Part shown: positions 55,191 to 64,000 of the stretch, one piece after another
Layout: every line of letters starts with the position of its first letter
Position numbering within the stretch: position 1 is the stretch's first letter
Assembly: GCA_013214575.1 (NCBI GenBank)
Contig: JABSSD010000217.1
Span: 1 to 64,000, forward strand
Source: Paracoccaceae bacterium
Lineage (GTDB): Bacteria > Pseudomonadota > Alphaproteobacteria > Rhodobacterales > Rhodobacteraceae
Length of the DNA: 64,000 nucleotides
Reading direction: 5' to 3'
Notes under the pieces: model-generated
Databases searched by the model: none
Seen by the model: the letters and a program-made list of their open reading frames with translations, nothing else
What the model was told of the DNA's origin: nothing
Translations under genes and position numbers: made by a program

Positions 55191-55278
55191 CTGCCCTACC
55201 CTTTTCACTCAAGCTGGTTTTTTCCTAACCGCAATGGCACCGCTTGGCAAAGCCTCGGTTTGCGCATAGAGCGGAGCC

Positions 55279-55671
55279 ATGGCTAAGAACAAACTCAATG
55301 ATGGTGCTCCGTCTCAGCGACAGTTGCGTGTTGGCGAACTCATCCGGCGGGCTCTGTCGGAAGTGTTGGCGCGTGGTGATCTGCATGATGCCGAGCTGAA
55401 CCGTCTCTCTATCACCGTCGGCGAGGTTCGCACCTCTCCCGATCTCCGCATCGCCACCTGCTATGTGCTGCCGCTGGGCGGCAAGGGCAAAGAGACCGTG
55501 CTGAAACTGCTCGCCAAGAACATGGGTGAGCTGCGCCGCCTGGTCTCCAAAAAGACCGATCTGAAGTACTCCCCCGAGTTCAGGTTCCGGCTGGATGAAA
55601 CCTTTGACCGGATGGACGAGACCGAACGGCTGCTCAATCAGGACGTGGTGCGCCGCGATATCGAAGAGTGA
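55279..55671 (+). CDS. rbfA: Ribosome-binding factor A
   Basis: The 130-residue KH-fold protein matures the 30S subunit by binding the 5' end region of 16S rRNA. Signature segments are [42 protein letters not shown] and the C-terminal [30 protein letters not shown] precedes the ATG. Its stop overlaps the next gene's GTG start by four bases (GTGA). In many proteobacteria rbfA is followed by truB; here two other genes intervene. Confidence 0.96.
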   Translation: MAKNKLNDGAPSQRQLRVGELIRRALSEVLARGDLHDAELNRLSITVGEVRTSPDLRIATCYVLPLGGKGKETVLKLLAKNMGELRRLVSKKTDLKYSPEFRFRLDETFDRMDETERLLNQDVVRRDIEE

Positions 55672-56408
55672 TCCGGGCGCTGCTGGTCCTGCTAGCAGCG
55701 CTGTCTGCCGCCCCGCTGGCGGCCCTCGACTGCACTGACATCACCTATGACGGCAACCGCTACACGCTTTGCGAGGTCGATGCCGAGACCGAACAGCTGC
55801 GGCTGTTCCTGCGCGACGACACCGGCAAGGTCTACGGCCAGTTCGCTGCCATCGACGCCGCATTGGCGCAAGACGGCCAAAAACTGGCCTTTGCCACCAA
55901 TGCCGGCATGTATCACGCCGACCGCGCCCCGGTGGGTCTGTATATCGAGGATCAGCAACAGCAGATGCGGCTGATCCCCAATGCCGGCCCCGGCAATTTT
56001 GGTCTGCTGCCCAACGGCGTATTCTGCATCCGACCCGGTCGCGCTGATGTCTTTGAGAGCCTCGCCTATCGCGACTCGGGTATTACCTGCACCCACGCCA
56101 CTCAATCCGGCCCGATGCTGGTGATCGACGGCGCGCTGCACCCGCGGTTCCTGATCGATTCGAATTCCTATTACATCCGCAACGGCGTTGGCACCTCGGC
56201 TGATGGCAAACGGGTGGTTTTTGCCATCTCGCGCAATGCCGTCACCTTTCACCAGTTCGGCCGCCTGTTCCGCGACCACCTGAGCCTGCCCAGCGCGTTG
56301 TATTTCGACGGCAATATCTCGCGTCTGCACGCGCCCTCGGTGGGGCGCAGCGACAAGGGGTTCAGGATGGGGCCGGTGGTGGGTGTGGTAGAAGAAACCA
56401 ATGACTAG
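55668..56408 (+). CDS. Phosphodiester glycosidase-family (NAGPA-like) exported protein
   Basis: The 246-residue protein has a signal peptide ([18 protein letters not shown]) and the NAGPA/DUF2233 core: [43 protein letters not shown] and [11 protein letters not shown]. Family members cleave sugar phosphodiesters; the bacterial substrate is not known. Translation starts at GTG inside the rbfA stop, so it is coupled to rbfA. Several cysteines in the mature part suggest periplasmic disulfides. Confidence 0.87.
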   Translation: MIRALLVLLAALSAAPLAALDCTDITYDGNRYTLCEVDAETEQLRLFLRDDTGKVYGQFAAIDAALAQDGQKLAFATNAGMYHADRAPVGLYIEDQQQQMRLIPNAGPGNFGLLPNGVFCIRPGRADVFESLAYRDSGITCTHATQSGPMLVIDGALHPRFLIDSNSYYIRNGVGTSADGKRVVFAISRNAVTFHQFGRLFRDHLSLPSALYFDGNISRLHAPSVGRSDKGFRMGPVVGVVEETND

Positions 56409-56685
56409 AAAGCAAAATCGTAGATACATACGAATTGGATTTCAGTGCGCAAACTTGACTGTTGCGTCATTTATACTGGCTGCATTTGGATTTATTGAAA
56501 TCGCTGCACAAAATGGTTGGGCTTGGCTGTTCTTTTTGGTCTTTGGTGCGTCAATGGTGGGTTTCGTAGTATTTCTTATACTACTTGGGCTGGGCCCTCG
56601 GTGGATTGCGTTTCTTAAGACGCAGGACAGCCTGAGTGATGCGCAGCTTCAAGCACTTGAGATATTTCCTCAAATCGAGGGCTAG
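56401..56685 (+). CDS. Small two-helix membrane protein, unknown function, low GC
   Basis: This 94-residue open frame overlaps the preceding gene by eight bases. It has a basic N-terminus ([12 protein letters not shown]), two hydrophobic helices (about 18-35 and 42-64) and a soluble C-terminal tail ending LEIFPQIEG. I do not recognise a family. Its base composition (roughly 45% GC by eye) and codon use are clearly unlike the GC-rich neighbours, which points to transfer or relaxed selection. The overlap with the upstream gene favours real translation, but it could be non-coding. Confidence 0.5.
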   Translation: MTRKQNRRYIRIGFQCANLTVASFILAAFGFIEIAAQNGWAWLFFLVFGASMVGFVVFLILLGLGPRWIAFLKTQDSLSDAQLQALEIFPQIEG

Positions 56686-56859
56686 CTCGCTTTTCCATCG
56701 TCGCCAATCACCTTCCATTTGGTGCGTGCAAGCACACACCCTACGCTGGCTGAACGGTTGCACCTCTGCTGAAAACCGCGCCCTGTTTCTCCGAACTGGA
56801 ATTGACAGGCCTGCCCCCATCAGCTACCCCGCGCGCCTCACTGTAATTCGGGGAACGAC

Positions 56860-57765
56860 ATGGCACGCAAACGCAAAGGCCGCGATATTTCTGGTTGGTT
56901 GGTGGTGGACAAACCCGCCGGCATCACCTCGACTTCGGTCGTCAACAAGGTCCGCTGGGCGCTTGAGGCCAAGAAAGCCGGCCATGCGGGCACCCTTGAT
57001 CCCGAGGCAACCGGCGTGTTGGCCATCGCCCTGGGCGAGGCAACCAAGACGGTTCCCTATATCACCGACGCGCTCAAGGCCTATCATTTCACCGTGCGGC
57101 TGGGTCAGGCCACCAATACCGATGATACTGAGGGCGAAGTGATCGCCAGCAGCGACCTGCGCCCCACTGATGACGAGATCATCGCCGCGCTGCCGCAATT
57201 CCTGGGCGACATCATGCAGGTGCCGCCTAAGTTCTCAGCCGTAAAGATCGACGGCCAGCGCGCCTATAAACTGGCCCGTGACGGCGAGGATGTGGAACTG
57301 GCGGCGCGGCCGCTCTGGGTCGAGGAGCTGCTGCTGGTGGACCGCCCCGACGCCGATCACGTGACGCTGGAGATGACCTGTGGCAAGGGCGGCTATGTGC
57401 GCTCCATCGCCCGCGATCTGGGCGCCTATCTGGGCTGTCACGGCCATGTGCGCGACTTGCGCCGGGTCTGGTCGGGGCCGTTTGACGTTGAGAACGGGTT
57501 GACCCTTGCGCGCATCGAGGAGCTGGCCCGCACCCCGGAGCTGGACAGCTATATTCAGCCGCTGGAAATTGGCCTGGTGGATCTGCCCGAGCTGAAATGC
57601 ACCCCCGAAGGCGCCGCCAAGCTGCGCAACGGCAACCCCGGCATGGTGCTGGCCGCCACCATTGAGTACGGCGACGAGGCCTGGGCCTCGCTGGACGGCG
57701 AAGCGGTGGCCGTTGGCGTCTACAAAGCGGGCGAGCTGCATCCCAGCCGGGTGTTTGTGCGCTAA
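56860..57765 (+). CDS. truB: tRNA pseudouridine-55 synthase
   Basis: The 301-residue enzyme makes pseudouridine 55 in the T loop of tRNAs. The catalytic Asp47 is in [16 protein letters not shown], with [16 protein letters not shown] before it and [18 protein letters not shown] and [15 protein letters not shown] after it; a short C-terminal PUA-like domain ends the protein. The ATG follows GGGGAACGAC. Confidence 0.97.
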   Translation: MARKRKGRDISGWLVVDKPAGITSTSVVNKVRWALEAKKAGHAGTLDPEATGVLAIALGEATKTVPYITDALKAYHFTVRLGQATNTDDTEGEVIASSDLRPTDDEIIAALPQFLGDIMQVPPKFSAVKIDGQRAYKLARDGEDVELAARPLWVEELLLVDRPDADHVTLEMTCGKGGYVRSIARDLGAYLGCHGHVRDLRRVWSGPFDVENGLTLARIEELARTPELDSYIQPLEIGLVDLPELKCTPEGAAKLRNGNPGMVLAATIEYGDEAWASLDGEAVAVGVYKAGELHPSRVFVR

Positions 57766-57836
57766 ACTATCTTGCCCGGCGGCAGCGCCGGGCAGCCACT
57801 TGCCTATCCGACAACGGGATGGCATCCCTATCCCCC

Positions 57837-58343
57837 ATGATCACCCGCTGCCATACCAAAGGCGACGCGCCCTCAACCGCGGTCTATTCCGACTGCGAGA
57901 CCTATCGCTATAGCCTGACCCGGATCTGGCACCCTGAGGGCCGCCGTGTGATGTTTGTGATGCTGAACCCCTCGACCGCGACCGAATTGCAGAACGACCC
58001 CACCATCGAACGCTGCGAGCGCCGCGCCAGATCGCTGGGCTTTGGCGGCGTCCGCGCCACCAATATTTTTGCCTACCGCGCCACCGACCCGCGTGACATG
58101 CGCGCCGCCGCCGATCCCACCGGGCCGCACAATGACACCGCAATCCTGACCGGGCTGGACTGGGCCGATCAGGTGATCTGCGCCTGGGGCACCAATGGCA
58201 CACACCTGAATCAGGGGCCGCGAATCGAGACCCTGCTGCGCGCCCAGGGTCAGGCCTTGCATCATCTGGGGCTGAGCAAGGCAGGGCACCCCAAACACCC
58301 GCTGTACATCGCCTATAGCCAAGCCCCGCAGCTGTGGGACTGA
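57837..58343 (+). CDS. DUF1643 domain-containing protein
   Basis: The 168-residue protein matches the DUF1643 pattern: MITRCHTKGDAPSTAVYSDC, RVMFVMLNPSTATELQNDPT, ERCERRARSLGFGG and the NIFAYRATDP segment, ending HPLYIAYSQAPQLW. No biochemical function is established for the family. I start at the ATG at 57837, where conserved sequence begins; an in-frame ATG at 57819 is less likely. It lies 71 bases after truB. Confidence 0.85.
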   Translation: MITRCHTKGDAPSTAVYSDCETYRYSLTRIWHPEGRRVMFVMLNPSTATELQNDPTIERCERRARSLGFGGVRATNIFAYRATDPRDMRAAADPTGPHNDTAILTGLDWADQVICAWGTNGTHLNQGPRIETLLRAQGQALHHLGLSKAGHPKHPLYIAYSQAPQLWD

Positions 58344-58457
58344 ATTGGTTTTGGCGCCCCGTCGTTAACCCATGTTCCCGATTTGTTTTGCAATACAACC
58401 CCCGGCATGAGACACTGAGCCCCTGTTAATTGGTCTCCATTGTTGTGGGGTTGTTAA

Positions 58458-59441
58458 ATGTTGTGGATGGCGAGTCTTATTGGCCTGATGGCCATGGGTG
58501 GTATGATCATTGGCGATGATGCCGACATTGAAAGCGGCGGCGACGATGCGGGTGACGACGGTGACCTAGCCGCCCCCCCCGAGCCCGAGACCGGCACTGG
58601 AGTGCCTGACCTGCTGGCCAGTGCTGGCGCGTCCCAGGGCGATGATATCCTTTCGGGCACGGCTGAAAGCGACAGCCTTGCCGGTGGCGATGGCATTGAC
58701 CAGATCAACGGCTATGGCGGCGACGATCTGCTGGACGGCGGCAGTGACGATGATCATCTTTATGGGGGAGAGGGCGCCGACACGATCCTCGGCGGCGATG
58801 GAGATGACCTGATGCACGGCGAGGCTGGCGATGACCAGATGATCGGTGGCAGCGGCAATGACAGCCTGTTTGGCCACTTTGGCGCCGACCTGATACTCGG
58901 CGGTGATGGCGATGACATGGCCCATGGCGGCCAGAACGATGACACTCTGCTCGGTGGCAGTGGCAATGACGCGCTGCATGGCAACTATGGCAACGACACC
59001 CTGCTGGGCGGCGCCGGATTGGACAACCTGTTTGGCGGCGTTGGCGATGACCTCGTCTCGGGTGCTGACGACGCGGGCGAGCGCGATTATCTCAATGGCG
59101 GCGACGGCGATGACACCCTGGTGGCCGGGGCCAATGATGTGCTGACCCTGGGCGACGGTGCCGATCAGATCATCACCGGCAGCTGGATCACGGCGGGCGA
59201 CACCATCGAGATCATCGATTTCGACGCCTCCGAGGATCAGTTGGTGTTGCTCTGGGATCTACAGGACCAGCCCGATCCCGATATCCAGATTGAACCCGAT
59301 CCCGCTGCCCCGGAGCAGAGCATCATCCGCATCAATGGCACCGAGACCCTGCGGCTCAATAGCTCAGCCGGGATCACCACAGCGGACATTGTGCTGCTGG
59401 ATCAGAGCAGCAGCGCCTTGGCCGCTCATTTGCCGGTCTGA
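58458..59441 (+). CDS. RTX-type calcium-binding repeat protein
   Basis: The 327-residue, very acidic protein opens with a short hydrophobic segment (MLWMASLIGLMAMGGMIIG) followed by about a dozen GGxGxDxxx nonapeptide repeats (about 70-235, for example GGDGDDLMHG and GGSGNDSLFG). These wind into a calcium-loaded beta-roll. The C-terminal part (about 240-327) has strands such as IIDFDASEDQLVLLWDL, common at the end of type I-secreted proteins. No protease, lipase or secretion gene accompanies it, so it may be a structural or surface protein. Confidence 0.87.
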   Translation: MLWMASLIGLMAMGGMIIGDDADIESGGDDAGDDGDLAAPPEPETGTGVPDLLASAGASQGDDILSGTAESDSLAGGDGIDQINGYGGDDLLDGGSDDDHLYGGEGADTILGGDGDDLMHGEAGDDQMIGGSGNDSLFGHFGADLILGGDGDDMAHGGQNDDTLLGGSGNDALHGNYGNDTLLGGAGLDNLFGGVGDDLVSGADDAGERDYLNGGDGDDTLVAGANDVLTLGDGADQIITGSWITAGDTIEIIDFDASEDQLVLLWDLQDQPDPDIQIEPDPAAPEQSIIRINGTETLRLNSSAGITTADIVLLDQSSSALAAHLPV

Positions 59442-59479
59442 TCCGGCAGGCAGCGGCAGCCCCGACAGGCAAATTACCT

Positions 59480-59508
59480 TTGCCATTGCCCCCGGAACGG
59501 CCTATATC
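59480..59508 (+). promoter_or_regulatory. Sigma-70-type promoter of rpsO
   Basis: TTGCCA (59480-59485), a 17-base spacer and TATATC (59503-59508). It lies about 120 bases before the rpsO start, giving a leader long enough for S15 autoregulation, although no pseudoknot was verified. Confidence 0.6.
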
Positions 59509-59626
59509 CGCGCATCCACCATGGATTCGCGCATTTGTGCTGTCTGGGGTGGGGACTACTCCATGGGCCTGTGCTGGACGACATCCCGGCCTGCGCCATT
59601 CACACAAACCTATATAGGAGACCCCG

Positions 59627-59896
59627 ATGTCGATCACAGTTGAAGAAAAAAACCGCCTGATGAAAGAATTCGCAATCAAGGAAGGCGACACCGGTTCGCC
59701 AGAAGTCCAGGTTGCCATTCTGACCTCGCGCATCACCACGCTGACTGAGCACTTCAAGATCCACAAAAAAGACAACCACGGTCGTCGTGGTCTTTTGAAA
59801 ATGGTTGCTCTGCGCCGCAAGCTGCTGGATTACACCAAGTCGAAAGATATGGCCCGTTACCAGGACCTGATCAAACGTCTCGGCATCCGTCGCTAA
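59627..59896 (+). CDS. rpsO: 30S ribosomal protein S15
   Basis: The 89-residue four-helix protein binds the central domain of 16S rRNA. Family segments include [41 protein letters not shown] and the C-terminal [24 protein letters not shown] precedes the ATG. It is followed by a strong terminator. The usual downstream partner pnp is present but separated by a truncated transporter gene on the other strand. Confidence 0.98.
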   Translation: MSITVEEKNRLMKEFAIKEGDTGSPEVQVAILTSRITTLTEHFKIHKKDNHGRRGLLKMVALRRKLLDYTKSKDMARYQDLIKRLGIRR

Positions 59897-59921
59897 GAAT
59901 ACCGGTCCTTTGGGATCACCT

Positions 59922-59951
59922 AACGCCCGCTCATCTGAGCGGGCGTTTTTT
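59922..59951 (+). terminator. Rho-independent terminator of rpsO
   Basis: AACGCCCGCTCA and TGAGCGGGCGTT form a near-perfect long stem with a tiny loop, followed by six T residues, 25 bases past the rpsO stop. Confidence 0.93.
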
Positions 59952-60005
59952 CGTTGTGCCGGGCCTTTTGTGCCGCCGCCCGCATAGGTCGCTGCTCGCC
60001 AGGTT

Positions 60006-60620
60006 TCAGGCCAGCGCAGCAACCACGGCAAAATAAAACGCGATTGTTGACGAGTGTTCGGTCTGGGTCATTCGCTTGGTATGGACCCGGACAAACGCCA
60101 TGGTAACGGCAAAGCCGAGCCCAGCAGCAACACCGATCATTGCGCCTTCGCCGGGCAGTGACAGGGCCTCCCACAGCAGCGCAATCACACCGCCGAAACC
60201 AACGATGACGGCGCCGATTACCACCTTGGTCAATTGCTCACCCAGCATAATTGCCGCCAGTGGTAGCACCAGAATCGGCGCCAGATAGCCAATGGCCTGA
60301 ACATTTGCGACTGGTAAATAGACCAGGGCCAGAAACGACAGCGCCATTGAGAAGGCCCCAAACAGGCTGCGCACCACATGCAAACCCGGCTGTTGTGTTC
60401 GCAGGGCCTGGGGGAACTCGCTTCGGGCTGCCATGTATAGGCAGATCGGGATCAAAGCCACCGCCGAGCGCCAGAAAATGATCTGCCCCAGCGCCGCCTC
60501 TTCTGCAACGGCGTAAACCGCCGCTGACATTGCGGTCATCAGGAATGCCGCCAGCAATCGCAACCCGACACCCTGCAGAAAATATCTTTGGTTCAAACTA
60601 CTCAATCCACCATGCGTCAC
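60006..60620 (-). CDS. DMT-family (EamA) transporter, C-terminally truncated
   Basis: The 204-residue frame has a complete first EamA domain (YAVAEEAALGQIIFWRSAVALIP, FSMALSFLALVYLPVANVQAIGYLAPILVLPLAAIMLGE) but stops early in the second (RMTQTEHSSTIAFYFAVVAALA then TGA). Normal DMT proteins have about 290-300 residues and ten helices; about seven remain. After the stop the sequence does not continue the family in the same frame. It is probably a decaying pseudogene. Translation would begin at GTG (60620). Confidence 0.7.
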   Translation of the reverse strand: MTHGGLSSLNQRYFLQGVGLRLLAAFLMTAMSAAVYAVAEEAALGQIIFWRSAVALIPICLYMAARSEFPQALRTQQPGLHVVRSLFGAFSMALSFLALVYLPVANVQAIGYLAPILVLPLAAIMLGEQLTKVVIGAVIVGFGGVIALLWEALSLPGEGAMIGVAAGLGFAVTMAFVRVHTKRMTQTEHSSTIAFYFAVVAALA

Positions 60621-60901
60621 GGTCGAACCCTAGATTGCAGGGCGGGGCATCACAACCTTGAGACGCATTACCGTATCCTATGCGCGGATGGGTTATGGTC
60701 CGAAAAACCGGCAATTCGCCTCCTGCAGGCGGTGTTATTGCATTGAACCTTTCTTTTTGCGCCAAAAACATATACCGCGAGACAATCTGGAATGGGGCAT
60801 CCGAGACCCGCGCCCCAGATACGAAGGATAGGGTCGCGAGCATGGGCTCGCATTTTTCCGGCCAAAGGGGATACGCCCCTGCGGCCTACGTAGGAAACGT
60901 G

Positions 60902-63025
60902 ATGTTTAACGTAACTAAGAAATCGATCCAGTGGGGCGAAGACACGCTGACACTGGAAACCGGCAAAGTTGCCCGTCAGGCAGACGGCTCGGTCATCGCC
61001 ACTCTGGGCGAGACCTCAGTCATGGCCAACGTGACTTTTGCCCGCAAGCAAAAACCCGGCCAGGACTTCTTCCCCCTGACCGTGCACTACCAAGAGAAAT
61101 ACTATGCCGCCGGTAAAGTACCGGGTGGCTTCTTCAAGCGTGAGGCCCGCCCCACCGAGAAAGAAACACTGACCGCACGTCTGATCGACCGTCCGATCCG
61201 TCCGCTGTTTGTCCCTGGCTTCAAAAACGAAGTTCTGGTGATGTGCACCGTGCTGTCCCACGATCTGGTCAACGACCCCGACATGGTTGCGATGATCGCG
61301 GCCTCGGCTGCCCTGACGATCTCCGGTGCGCCCTTCATGGGCCCGATCGCCAACTGCCGCGTCGGTTTCGAGGATGGCGAATACATCCTGAACCCAACCG
61401 TCGACGACATGCAGGACCTGCGCCTGAACCCAGAACAGCGTCTGGATCTGGTTGTGGCCGGCACCAAAGACGCCGTGATGATGGTTGAATCCGAAGCATA
61501 CGAGCTGTCCGAAGCTGAAATGCTGGGCGCCGTCAACTTTGCGCACCAGCAGATCCAGCCGGTTCTCGACCTGATCATCTCGCTGGCCGAAGAGACCGCC
61601 AAAGAGCCGTTCGACTTTGCTGCTCCGGATTACTCGGAGCTGTCCGCAGCTGTTAAGACCGCTGGCGACACCGCAATGCGCGCTGCCTTTGCGATCGGCG
61701 ACAAGCAAGAGCGGACCTCAGCTGTTTCAGCTGCCCGCGACACCATCAAGGCTGCGTTGAGCGAAGAGCAACTGGACGATGCGAACCTCGGGTCCGCTCT
61801 GAAAAAGCTCGAAGCTGGCATCCTGCGTGGCGACGTTGTCAAAACCGGCATCCGCCTTGACGGTCGTAAAACCGACGAGATCCGCCCGATCGCGTCCGAA
61901 ACCGGCCTGCTGCCGCGGACCCACGGTTCGGCGCTGTTCACCCGTGGCGAAACCCAAGGGCTGGTTGTCACCACTCTGGGCACCGGAGACGACGAGCAGT
62001 TCATCGACGCGCTGCACGGCAACTTCAAATCGAACTTCATGCTGCACTACAACTTCCCTCCCTATTCGGTTGGTGAAGTGGGTCGCGTCAGTGGTCCTGG
62101 CCGTCGTGAAATCGGTCACGGTAAACTGGCATGGCGCGCGCTTCAGGCGGTTCTGCCTGCTTCGACTGATTTCCCCTACACCATCCGCGTGGTGTCCGAG
62201 ATCACCGAATCAAACGGCTCCTCCTCGATGGCTTCCGTCTGCGGCGGCTCATTGTCGATGATGGACGCTGGTGTGCCTCTGAAAGCTGCCGTAGCCGGTG
62301 TTGCCATGGGTCTGATCCTGGAAGAAGACGGATCTTACGCGATCCTGTCCGACATCCTGGGTGACGAAGATCACCTCGGCGACATGGACTTCAAAGTGGC
62401 CGGTACTGCAAAAGGTATCACCTCGCTGCAGATGGACATCAAGATTGCCGGCATCACCCCGGAAATCATGGAAAAAGCCCTGGAGCAGGCCAAAGTTGGC
62501 CGTATCCACATCCTGGGTGAGATGGCCAACGCACTGACCGAAGCCTCCGACTTCTCGGTTCACGCACCGCGCATCGAAACCATGCAGGTTCCAACCGATA
62601 AGATCCGTGAAGTGATCGGCTCGGGTGGTAAAGTGATCCGCGAAATCGTTGAAGTGTCCGGCGCCAAAGTCGACATCAACGACGACGGCATCATCAAGAT
62701 CGCTTCGCCAAACGCGGAGTCGATCAAGAAGGCCTATGACATGATCTATTCGATCGTGGCTGAGCCTGAAGAAGGTGCCATCTACACCGGTACAGTTGTC
62801 AAAATCGTCGATTTCGGCGCTTTCGTGAACTTCTTCGGCAAGCGCGACGGCCTGGTGCACGTGTCCCAGATCGAAAACCGCCGCCTGAACCACCCTTCGG
62901 ACGTTCTGAAAGAAGGCCAGGAAGTGAAAGTCAAACTGCTGGGCTTTGACGATCGCGGCAAGGTACGCCTGTCGATGAAGATCGTTGACCAGACAACTGG
63001 CGAAGAGATCAAGGGCGAAGAGTAA
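60902..63025 (+). CDS. pnp: Polyribonucleotide nucleotidyltransferase (PNPase)
   Basis: The 707-residue 3'-5' phosphorolytic exoribonuclease has two RNase PH domains, an intervening helical domain, a KH domain ([19 protein letters not shown]) and an S1 domain ([20 protein letters not shown]). [21 protein letters not shown] and [31 protein letters not shown] hold active-site and phosphate/metal residues. The open frame reaches 60680, but the ATG at 60902 follows AGGAAA and gives the standard N-terminus. It degrades mRNA in the degradosome. Confidence 0.98.
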   Translation: MFNVTKKSIQWGEDTLTLETGKVARQADGSVIATLGETSVMANVTFARKQKPGQDFFPLTVHYQEKYYAAGKVPGGFFKREARPTEKETLTARLIDRPIRPLFVPGFKNEVLVMCTVLSHDLVNDPDMVAMIAASAALTISGAPFMGPIANCRVGFEDGEYILNPTVDDMQDLRLNPEQRLDLVVAGTKDAVMMVESEAYELSEAEMLGAVNFAHQQIQPVLDLIISLAEETAKEPFDFAAPDYSELSAAVKTAGDTAMRAAFAIGDKQERTSAVSAARDTIKAALSEEQLDDANLGSALKKLEAGILRGDVVKTGIRLDGRKTDEIRPIASETGLLPRTHGSALFTRGETQGLVVTTLGTGDDEQFIDALHGNFKSNFMLHYNFPPYSVGEVGRVSGPGRREIGHGKLAWRALQAVLPASTDFPYTIRVVSEITESNGSSSMASVCGGSLSMMDAGVPLKAAVAGVAMGLILEEDGSYAILSDILGDEDHLGDMDFKVAGTAKGITSLQMDIKIAGITPEIMEKALEQAKVGRIHILGEMANALTEASDFSVHAPRIETMQVPTDKIREVIGSGGKVIREIVEVSGAKVDINDDGIIKIASPNAESIKKAYDMIYSIVAEPEEGAIYTGTVVKIVDFGAFVNFFGKRDGLVHVSQIENRRLNHPSDVLKEGQEVKVKLLGFDDRGKVRLSMKIVDQTTGEEIKGEE

Positions 63026-63058
63026 GCCGATACGGCTTAACTCTCTTGTGAAATAACC

Positions 63059-63088
63059 AAGGCCCCGCTGGCAACGGCGGGGCCTTTT
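63059..63088 (+). terminator. Rho-independent terminator of pnp
   Basis: AAGGCCCCGC-tggcaacg-GCGGGGCCTT is a 10-bp stem followed by TTCG, 33 bases after the pnp stop. Confidence 0.88.
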
Positions 63089-63201
63089 CGTTGCTGATCA
63101 TCATTGCGCCAAAGTGATCAGCAATGCGAGTTACTGCTAAGTGGTGCACAACAAAGCGAGTTGACGATACTAGCGCCACATCAAAGCACATTGCCACTCA
63201 C

Positions 63202-64000
63202 ATGGGCTCCGATATGATCGACAACCCTGGATTAGACCTGAGCAATGCGGTTCAATACCACTATGGTCAATTTCCACCGACATCGATGGATCTTGCCAGA
63301 ATCTTGCCGCCGCTGAAAAAAGCGACGGCGTCTTTTGCCCGCTATGATCAGATGTTGTCAGGGATGCTCAACAGCGAAACCCTGCTTGCCCCTCTTCGCA
63401 CCCGAGATGCTATCGTTTCGTCCCGTATGGAGGGCACGATCTCAACCCTGGCTCGTACAAGTCAGAACAAAACTACATAGGTGAACGTGGTCGCCGCGAA
63501 ATTTCCTTTGTTCCAATCAGCCCACAGAGCCTGCCCGGTGCCATGGAATCCTTAATCAGCTTCATCCGTTCTGACGATCAAGTACCACTGTTGCGCGCCG
63601 CAATTGCACATGTAGAATTCGAAGCCCTGCACCCGTTTGAAGATGGCAATGGGCGTGTTGGCAGAATGCTTATCACGCTGATGCTATGGAACCTTGGGAT
63701 CATAAGTCAGCCCCATTTCTATGTTAGTGGATATTTTGAGCGGTACAAGGATGAGTACATCGAACGTATGCGTCAAGTATCAGCCTCAGGGGACTGGACC
63801 TCCTGGTGTGTGCTTTTCCTAGACGCCCTGGACGCCCAGGCCCTTGAAAATCTGGATACAGCCAATCAAATTCAAACGCTTTACGATGAAATGCGCGAAA
63901 GGTTCAGGCTCTTACTCAAATCTCAGTGGTCAACACATGCGCTGGATTTCGTATTTCAAAATCCAATTTTTCGAAACAACCGGTTCACCACCGGCAGCGG
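63202..64000 (+). pseudogene. Fic-family protein with internal deletion and frameshift (runs off the window end)
   Basis: The first frame (63202-63480) encodes a Fic N-terminus with the inhibitory-helix motif SSRMEG and then [11 protein letters not shown] before a stop. From about 63450 a second frame continues as [39 protein letters not shown] (the full HPFxDGNGR AMP-transfer motif) and onward past the window end. Intact relatives have roughly 70 residues between ISTL and the KSEQNYIG segment. That block is missing and the frame has changed at the junction, so the gene is broken by one deletion. GC content is lower than in neighbouring genes. Confidence 0.85.

Overview
The window reads as a chromosomal segment of a marine alphaproteobacterium of the Rhodobacteraceae (Roseobacter group). 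It is GC-rich and densely packed. It carries a zinc-free 41-residue ribosomal protein L36, an alphaproteobacterial-type DinB with an N-terminal CxxC...CxxC ribbon, a two-domain ALDH16-type dehydrogenase, a DUF3035 lipoprotein, a DUF1674 SDH assembly factor and iron-rhodo-box-like operators, all typical of this family. There are no rRNA genes, CRISPR arrays, complete insertion sequences or prophage.

Layout. 0.4-5 kb (minus strand): the methionine sulfoxide reductase pair msrPQ, a GltS-like FMN/Fe-S oxidoreductase, a TVP38-type membrane protein and an SRPBCC protein. 5-8 kb: clpB behind a heat-shock-type promoter. 8-12 kb: pyrF, dinB, an N-formylglutamate amidohydrolase, tRNA-Val(GAC) and rpmJ. 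12.4-15.4 kb: a ferric iron binding protein under two iron-rhodo-box-like sites, convergent with its permease; no ATPase is present. 15.5-24.2 kb (minus): a branched-chain-amino-acid-type (HAAT) ABC transporter with two acyl-CoA ligases, i.e. uptake and CoA activation of an unidentified carboxylic acid. 24.4-27 kb (plus): a divergent hybrid histidine kinase and OmpR-type regulator. 27-32.3 kb: a WGR protein, an M20-type amidohydrolase, a histidine phosphatase, a GST and a split saccharopine dehydrogenase pair. 32.6-37.7 kb (minus): a DUF3775 protein, a membrane adenylate cyclase, rmuC and mutL. 37.8-41.7 kb (minus): a SitABCD-type Mn/Fe transporter whose SitC-like permease carries a DtxR-like tail. 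41.9-45.3 kb: deoC and ALDH16. 45.4-54.3 kb: DUF1674, rsmB, a heparinase-like protein, purH, lspA, a DUF3035 lipoprotein and an active/inactive M16 peptidase pair. 54.4-63 kb: dapB, then the rbfA-truB-rpsO-pnp translation and RNA-decay block, interrupted by accessory genes (phosphodiester glycosidase, a low-GC membrane protein, DUF1643, an RTX protein and a truncated DMT transporter). 63.2 kb to the end: a Fic-family gene with an internal deletion.

Most genes are housekeeping. The more unusual items are the permease-DtxR fusion and its operators, the two-component/HAAT/acyl-CoA ligase locus with 10-bp-period direct repeats between the divergent units, the ALDH16-deoC unit, and several families of short dispersed repeats. 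All functional calls come from reading motifs by eye; no database search was run.
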